NCBI GenBank assembly: GCA_023511725.1
Contig: JAIMAY010000019.1
Coordinates: forward strand, 1 to 56,029
Reading direction: 5' to 3'
Source: Alicyclobacillus sp.
GTDB taxonomy: Bacteria; Bacillota; Bacilli; Alicyclobacillales; Alicyclobacillaceae
DNA: 56,029 nt
A program made the translations under genes and the position numbers. The notes beneath the pieces were generated by a model that ran no database searches, was not told the origin of the DNA, and saw nothing but the letters and a program-made list of their open reading frames with translations. Each line of letters begins with the position of its first letter. Positions within the stretch are counted from its first letter, which is position 1. Shown here piece by piece: positions 51,229 through 56,029 of the stretch.

Positions 51229-52632
51229 ATGTGGTCGATGATCCACCCGTGGGCGGTCTGGGGCATCGGTGTCTGTTGCGGGATGTTGCTGGTTGCGGGA
51301 ACAGCGATCGCTTTCGTATCGACTTGGACACGATGGATAATGAAAAGGATGGTGAATGCAGTTACGTACCGGATATTCACGGAGCCCTATACCAAAAACC
51401 TGCTGGAAGCCCTCACCGCGCTCAGAAAGGTTGGCGTCCAATGGACGGCTGAAAACGAACTCCGCGCTCATGAAGGTCGAGGTCTTGATAAACCCATTGG
51501 TTCATCCCGTTCGTTCCCCCACTTCGATGGCCTCCTTTTCACCCCACCGCCCATATGGCGGCGACCTCTGGACTTGACGGTACCAGTGTCGTTGGAAACA
51601 GTGATTGGTAAGAATGCGCATCGCCCCATGTATCTCTCCATGCCTATCATGGTTTCTGCCATGGGATACGGTGTCGCACTCAGCAAACCGATGGTGCGCG
51701 CGATTGCGAAAGGTACGGCCATGGCCGGCACCGCCTGCAATGCCGGACAAGGGCCGGCGTTGGAGGAATTCCGAACCCTGGCACACCGTTTTGTCGTTCA
51801 GTTTCACCGTGCACCCTGGATGCCATCGGACGCGACGCTTCGCCAGGCCGACATGATTGAAATTCGCTTTGGCCAGGGGGCCAACGTGGGCGGCGGCACA
51901 TGGGTTTCGGGGACCGGACTCCCCCCCGAGACCCTCGCAGATTTAGGACTTCAAAGCGAAGAAGATGTCGCATATATTCCTGCTGGGCATCCGGAAGGGA
52001 GCAAGTGGAGTCGGCTCAAAGGTTTGGTGTCCCATCTACGAGAAGTAGGTGGCGGAGTTCCGATCGCGGTGAAAATCGCGGCGGGTCATCACTTGGAACG
52101 GGATCTCGACTTGTTGGTTCGAGCAGGTGCGGATGTGATTGTTATTGATGGAGCTCAGGGTGGCACTCACTCATCGCCAGCCATTCTTGTGGATGATTTT
52201 GGGCTCCCGACGCTGTCTGCGATTTGCCGAGCTGTTCGTTTTTTGGAGGAGCATGGATTGAAAGGGCGTGTGGATCTTGTCGTGTCTGGTGGGATTCGAA
52301 CACCCGGCGACATCATGAAAGCGTTGGCGTTGGGTGCTGATGGTGTGTACGTGGGTACTGCCGCCCTCTTTGCCACGGTGCACACTCAGCTGACCAAGGT
52401 TATTCCGTTTGAACCACCCACGCAGTTGGCTTGGGCAAATTCATCGATGTGGGATCATTTTGATGAGGATGCCGGGGCACTGAGTCTGGCAAAGTACCTA
52501 ATGAGTTGCGCAGACGAAATCGCTATTGGGTTGCGCGCTTTGGGTAAGAAGACGCTTCGAGACCTAAATGCCGATGACCTCATTGCGTGGGATCCAGAAG
52601 TTGCGCGAATCACGGGTCGACCTCTCGTCTAA
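51229..52632 (+). CDS. FMN-binding glutamate synthase-like protein with N-terminal membrane helix
   Basis: 467 residues. One hydrophobic helix at about 5-28, then a glutamate-synthase FMN domain: PIMVSAMGYGVALSKP, EIRFGQGANVGGG, GAD(V)IVIDGAQGGTHSSP, VSGGIRTPGDIMKALALGADGVYVGTAAL. This is the stand-alone 'FMN-binding glutamate synthase family', with no glutaminase or FAD subunit, so its reaction is uncertain. Cysteines for the [3Fe-4S] cluster are not evident. A paralogue lies inverted at 55183. Start follows GGGGGAAAG. Divergent from gerA with 220 bp between. Confidence 0.85.
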   Translation: MWSMIHPWAVWGIGVCCGMLLVAGTAIAFVSTWTRWIMKRMVNAVTYRIFTEPYTKNLLEALTALRKVGVQWTAENELRAHEGRGLDKPIGSSRSFPHFDGLLFTPPPIWRRPLDLTVPVSLETVIGKNAHRPMYLSMPIMVSAMGYGVALSKPMVRAIAKGTAMAGTACNAGQGPALEEFRTLAHRFVVQFHRAPWMPSDATLRQADMIEIRFGQGANVGGGTWVSGTGLPPETLADLGLQSEEDVAYIPAGHPEGSKWSRLKGLVSHLREVGGGVPIAVKIAAGHHLERDLDLLVRAGADVIVIDGAQGGTHSSPAILVDDFGLPTLSAICRAVRFLEEHGLKGRVDLVVSGGIRTPGDIMKALALGADGVYVGTAALFATVHTQLTKVIPFEPPTQLAWANSSMWDHFDEDAGALSLAKYLMSCADEIAIGLRALGKKTLRDLNADDLIAWDPEVARITGRPLV

Positions 52633-53723
52633 GCTTTTACACGGGCAGTCATGTATAAGGCCGCCGGCACACAGATCAGTACAACCCAACTCACAGGGAC
52701 CAACACCTTTTGCAAAAAGATGAACGCCTGAACCGGAGTGCCGAACGAACAGCAGGCGACAGTCAATGTGGCGACCGTGACAGCGGGCAACATAGAGGAA
52801 GCGACGTCTTCCGTAAGTTTACATATCCGCGCAACCAAGCTGCTGATGGCCCACAGATGGCAACTGACGAAGAGGACCGTGAACAGCGTTGAGAACAAGA
52901 TGACGAAGATGCCAACGCGTTCAATGGGCAAGCTATGGATAGTCACCAACCGGAGTACGAACGGCAGTGTGAAGGACAGTTGCGGCAACGGGGCGGGACC
53001 CAAGAGCCCCACCGTGGTATAAAACGTGACGATTGCGGCAGTTGCTCCAAGAATAAAACTGATGATGGGATAGTGAAAGCTCCACCTGGTGTCGGAGTGT
53101 TTGTAAAAGGGTGAGATCATCTGCAAAAAGTTTAAGCCGAAGTAGAGGGGCATCAGATGATAGGCGCCATTGACCATGGCTTTCCATGAGACCGGATGGT
53201 ATATCACCTGAAAGGGGGGAGTTTGGAGAACGGCGTACAGGCAGATGATCCCCATGCCCGTCCATGCCAAGGGATGTACCAGACTGGCCACTCTTCCCAA
53301 GCACTCGATGCCATACCATGCACCCACGAACGCGACCGACCCAATGGACGCGGCCAATACGGGAAGAGGCGTTTTGGGAAGGAAATCGTGGATAATCAAT
53401 ACAAAAAAGTATATGCTGGTTCCAGTAAACGCGACGTAGGCGACGGTGTAAAGAACGAGGATAGGTCGAGCTATCACTTCTCCCCAGAGCAGACATGCTG
53501 CATCTGCACCCGTCATATTCGGGAAGCGGTCATTCAGTGCAGCGATGAGCACTGTGGCCGCCAGCCCCCCGCACGTTGTGATCATCAGTGCCCAAAATGC
53601 ATCGGGACCAGCATACTGAACAGCGATCCGAGGGAAAAATGCAAACGCCAGCGGAATGAAGCTCGATGCGCCGAGGGTGATTGTCTCAAACCACGATAAT
53701 GTGATACGAGATGGTTTAGCCAC
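52629..53723 (-). CDS. Spore germination permease, GerAB family (orphan B subunit)
   Basis: A 364-residue protein with about ten helices (SWFETITLGASSFIPLAFAFFP at the N-terminus; LVHPLAWTGMGIICLYAVLQTPPFQ; MPLYFGLNFLQMISPFY). It resembles GerAB-type permeases but lacks neighbouring A and C genes. The GTG at 53723 follows AGAGGTG by 8 bases; a GTG at 53735 is the longer alternative. Its stop overlaps that of the convergent FMN protein by 4 bp. Confidence 0.82.
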   Translation of the reverse strand: MAKPSRITLSWFETITLGASSFIPLAFAFFPRIAVQYAGPDAFWALMITTCGGLAATVLIAALNDRFPNMTGADAACLLWGEVIARPILVLYTVAYVAFTGTSIYFFVLIIHDFLPKTPLPVLAASIGSVAFVGAWYGIECLGRVASLVHPLAWTGMGIICLYAVLQTPPFQVIYHPVSWKAMVNGAYHLMPLYFGLNFLQMISPFYKHSDTRWSFHYPIISFILGATAAIVTFYTTVGLLGPAPLPQLSFTLPFVLRLVTIHSLPIERVGIFVILFSTLFTVLFVSCHLWAISSLVARICKLTEDVASSMLPAVTVATLTVACCSFGTPVQAFIFLQKVLVPVSWVVLICVPAALYMTARVKA

Positions 53724-53735
53724 GATGAGGGTCAC

Positions 53736-54162
53736 CTCTATGTCAATTCATTGAGAAATCTAACTAAACGACCCTGCAAGGACATACGTTCAGCGATCCC
53801 CTCAGTTAGATGTCCACAAGAGTGATCAAAATCCTTTTCGGTTCGGCGCTGATTCCGAACTCGGCGCCACGATGTATGAACATGGACTTTATTTGTAGCG
53901 ATCGCGCTATCTCGCGCCTTATTATGAACGAGCGGCATACTTGGGTATACGTAGGGTCTGCTGACCGGTCGGCAATACTTCCTCAAGCGGACTCTTCGTA
54001 CTAGTCCGTTTTCGGACGAAAATGGCTCGTGTCGGCCTGCTGCCACAAACGGGAAGCCCCTAAACTGAAGGTGTGTAAGGGAGTATCGGTCCAACATCGG
54101 GGATTCATGAACGCACGAGCGTCGACCGACCTTCCTTGGTGAACCAATAAGGGGGCGAAACC
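53736..54162. other. 427-bp intergenic region, no convincing gene
   Basis: Several short frames cross it on both strands but none has a ribosome site with protein-like composition. A 5-bp hairpin GTCCG-TTTT-CGGAC at 54005-54018 and a mirrored GGTCCAAC/GTCGACCG stretch occur. It should hold the promoters of the germination permease and the cupredoxin lipoprotein genes, but no clear -35/-10 pair is seen. Confidence 0.5.
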
Positions 54163-55056
54163 ATGAAGAAGACGGTTTTGGCAGGAGTCGCGTTGATGGC
54201 AGTAATCCTGGCGGGATGCGGGGCAGACACAGCACAGCCATATTCTTCAACGCAGGCCAACCCAGCGACGAGTCCGGATCAAGGAGCCAATAATGGAACT
54301 TCCAACACGAGTCTACCGTCGCAACCTAACACTTTGGCTTTGAAGTCGCAGACGGTGACGCTGACGATTCTACCCGGCGGACGGCTCGGCCCTGACGGGA
54401 AGATGCACGATACCTTCACGGACCCGGATTTCACAGTGGTGCAGGGGGTTCCCGTGACGCTGACGGTATACAACTACGATGGAGGCAGCCACACGCTGAC
54501 CAACTCGGAGCTCGGATTGAACCTCCAGGCGAAGGGGTCCACAAAGAAAGGCGTCCCGGCTGTCACGACGGTGACTTTTACGCCAACCAAGGCAGGGGAC
54601 TTCAAGTGGCAGTGCATGGACCCCTGCGACGGCGACAACCAGGATTGGGCCATGACGCATGAAGGGTACATGCAGGGCATCATCCACGTGGTTCCATTTG
54701 CCGACAAGCAGTACGTGTATCTTACCATCAAGGACGGGTTGCAGTACGCTTCTGCAGATGGAAAATTGCACGATTCCTTCTCCCCCGCCAACTTCACGGT
54801 GCAACAGGGGATCCCGGTACAGGTGACGGTGGAAAACTTTGACACGGGTCAGCACTCCATCACCGCTCCGGACTTGAACCTCAATCAGGTGATTCAGGGA
54901 GCGAAAAAGGACGGGGTGCCGACCACGACCACCTTCACCTTTACGCCCGAGAAAGCCGGCACCTTCCACTGGCTGTGCACCATCCAGTGCGACGGGAACG
55001 GCTGGGCCATGAGCCACGACGGGTACATGGCAGGAAACATTACCGTTGATCCTTGA
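54163..55056 (+). CDS. Lipoprotein with two tandem cupredoxin domains bearing CuA-like ligand sets
   Basis: 297 residues. Lipoprotein signal MKKTVLAGVALMAVILAGCG, a Ser/Asn/Pro spacer, then two homologous ~105-residue beta domains (about 65-175 and 186-296). Domain 1 has His110, Cys151-x3-Cys155, His166, Met170; domain 2 has His231, Cys272-x3-Cys276, His285, Met289. The His, Cys-x3-Cys, His, Met order matches the dinuclear CuA site of cytochrome oxidase subunit II, but the Cys-to-His loop is 10 or 8 residues rather than 3. A membrane-tethered electron carrier is likely (inference). No oxidase gene is adjacent. ATG follows AAGGGGG. Confidence 0.85.
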   Translation: MKKTVLAGVALMAVILAGCGADTAQPYSSTQANPATSPDQGANNGTSNTSLPSQPNTLALKSQTVTLTILPGGRLGPDGKMHDTFTDPDFTVVQGVPVTLTVYNYDGGSHTLTNSELGLNLQAKGSTKKGVPAVTTVTFTPTKAGDFKWQCMDPCDGDNQDWAMTHEGYMQGIIHVVPFADKQYVYLTIKDGLQYASADGKLHDSFSPANFTVQQGIPVQVTVENFDTGQHSITAPDLNLNQVIQGAKKDGVPTTTTFTFTPEKAGTFHWLCTIQCDGNGWAMSHDGYMAGNITVDP

Positions 55057-55182
55057 GGGAAGGAATGCAAACGCGAAGGGCCTAGACGTACCTGTTGCCG
55101 GCGGATCCTTTGGTTTGATGAGCTACTCTTAGTATGATTTTCCTATCAAACTCGGTGAGGGAGACAAAGCGAATACGACGAA

Positions 55183-56029
55183 CTATACGAGGGGCACACC
55201 TGTGATGCGGGCAACATCAGGGTTGTAGGCCACGAGGTCATGCCGATTGACGTCGTGAACGGAGATCTTGCCCAGTGCTCTGACGCCCATCTTCATCTCT
55301 TCGCAGCAGCTTTGCAAAAAACGAGCCAGACTTCGAGCACCATCCTCCTCGTTGAACGCGTCCCACAGTTGCGCGTTAGACCACGCCAATTGGGTTGGAG
55401 GCTCAAAGGGAATCGCTTTGATAATCTGGGTATGGACGACAGCAAACAGGGCCGCGGTGCCGATGTACACCGCATCGGCACCCAGTGCCAGGGCTTTGAG
55501 CATATCACCGGGTGTTCGGAGACCGCCTGAAATTACGAGACTAATCTTGTCTCGACATCCTATTTCCTCTAAAAATTGAACGGTTCTTGTCAATGCCGTG
55601 AGGGTTGGCAGCCCGAAGTCGTCAACGAGAATGGCTGGAGCAGAATGGGTCCCTCCCTGCGCACCGTCGATTACAATCACATCAGCGCCTGCTTGAACGG
55701 CAATCCGGAGATCTTGTTCAAGGTCGTTCCCTGCCGCCAGCTTGACCGCAATTGGCACTCCTCCGCTCACCAACCTTAAACGGTGTATAAGCCTGCGCAA
55801 GTCGCCAATTCTTCGGACCTCTGGTTGCCCAGCTGGTATGTATGCATTGATGTCTGAAGGTGTCATGAGGAGGTCGTGTTTGATGGATTCCGTCAATCCC
55901 TCGGATGAGACCACTGTACCACAGCCGCCGTTTGCCCCTTGTCCAAAGCGAATTTCAATCATGTCCGCCTGACGCAAGATGTCCTTAGACGGCGTCCAAG
56001 CAGCGCCGTGATACTGAACGACCAAGCGG
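55183..56029 (-). CDS. FMN-binding glutamate synthase-like protein, partial
   Basis: The C-terminal ~280 residues; the gene continues past the right edge. MIEIRFGQGANGGCG, GADVIVIDGAQGGTHSAPAILVDDFGLPTL and VISGGLRTPGDMLKALALGADAVYIGTAALFAVVHTQ are nearly the same as in the gene at 51229, and both end ARITG(R/V)PLV. Read on the opposite strand to that gene. Clearly a paralogue; the N-terminal helix cannot be seen here. Confidence 0.88.
   Translation of the reverse strand, partial: RLVVQYHGAAWTPSKDILRQADMIEIRFGQGANGGCGTVVSSEGLTESIKHDLLMTPSDINAYIPAGQPEVRRIGDLRRLIHRLRLVSGGVPIAVKLAAGNDLEQDLRIAVQAGADVIVIDGAQGGTHSAPAILVDDFGLPTLTALTRTVQFLEEIGCRDKISLVISGGLRTPGDMLKALALGADAVYIGTAALFAVVHTQIIKAIPFEPPTQLAWSNAQLWDAFNEEDGARSLARFLQSCCEEMKMGVRALGKISVHDVNRHDLVAYNPDVARITGVPLV

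Noticed and set aside
53738-54250. 170-codon minus-strand frame before the cupredoxin gene
   Set aside because: Overlaps the clear lipoprotein signal of the opposite gene; composition is not protein-like.

Overview
The window comes from a GC-rich, endospore-forming Firmicute, most likely of the Alicyclobacillaceae type (inferred, not proven). The evidence is a CotF-like coat protein, gerABC-type germinant receptor genes, a polysaccharide deacetylase, DUF2512 and DUF420 membrane proteins, AGGAGG-type ribosome binding sites and frequent GTG/TTG starts. About 1-46.5 kb is GC-rich. From about 46.5 kb to the end the sequence is visibly richer in A+T. The change coincides with a decayed transposase set between ~105-bp imperfect inverted repeats.

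Region by region. (1) 1-180: 5' part of a bacterial class C group II intron, inserted directly after the terminator hairpin of the paa operon. (2) 225-8411, minus strand: phenylacetate operon (TetR regulator, paaABCD epoxidase, paaK ligase, EthD-like protein, enoyl-CoA hydratase, FlK-like thioesterase, aldehyde dehydrogenase). (3) 8431-13198, minus: a HisC-like aminotransferase followed by E1alpha, E1beta and E2 of a 2-oxoacid dehydrogenase. Both operons have a sigma-A promoter with the same AAGCAAGC/GCTTGCTT dyad just downstream of the -10, so the TetR protein probably controls both. Together they could take phenylalanine to phenylpyruvate to phenylacetyl-CoA to ring epoxidation. (4) 13261-13728: nine exact-period 52-bp tandem repeats, each able to form hairpins. 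(5) 13.8-19.3 kb: EamA transporter, lactate-monooxygenase-like and ornithine-cyclodeaminase-like genes, CotF, polysaccharide deacetylase, DUF2512.

(6) 19402-24352, plus: a five-gene operon with no match I know. It encodes a long-chain acyl-CoA synthetase fused to a transmembrane helix and a coiled-coil domain, then four small proteins, each with one N-terminal membrane helix and a Gln/Asn-rich coiled coil. (7) 24557-24821, minus: a c-di-GMP-I (GEMM-I) riboswitch with its own promoter and intrinsic terminator. It lies downstream of galE and has no sense gene after it; read-through RNA would be antisense to the coiled-coil operon. (8) 24859-29319, minus: MFS permease-galT-galK-galE. (9) 29.4-32.0 kb: CoA-binding protein, CtaM-like DUF420 protein, MFS efflux protein with a structured leader.

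(10) 32184-38978, minus: cobalamin-riboswitch-controlled operon btuF-btuC-btuD-cobU-cbiB-cobS-threonine-phosphate decarboxylase-like gene (B12/corrinoid uptake and nucleotide loop assembly). A class B PBP lipoprotein is divergent. (11) 41.1-46.5 kb: HxlR regulator/wrbA pair with two matching dyad operators, an SDR, and cobT-pduO-aroA. (12) 46.5-56.0 kb: IS remnant, gerA-gerB-gerC, a second gerB-type permease, two inverted paralogues of FMN-binding glutamate-synthase-like proteins, and a lipoprotein with two tandem cupredoxin domains that each carry a CuA-like ligand set. The last gene runs off the right edge. No rRNA, tRNA or CRISPR array was found.
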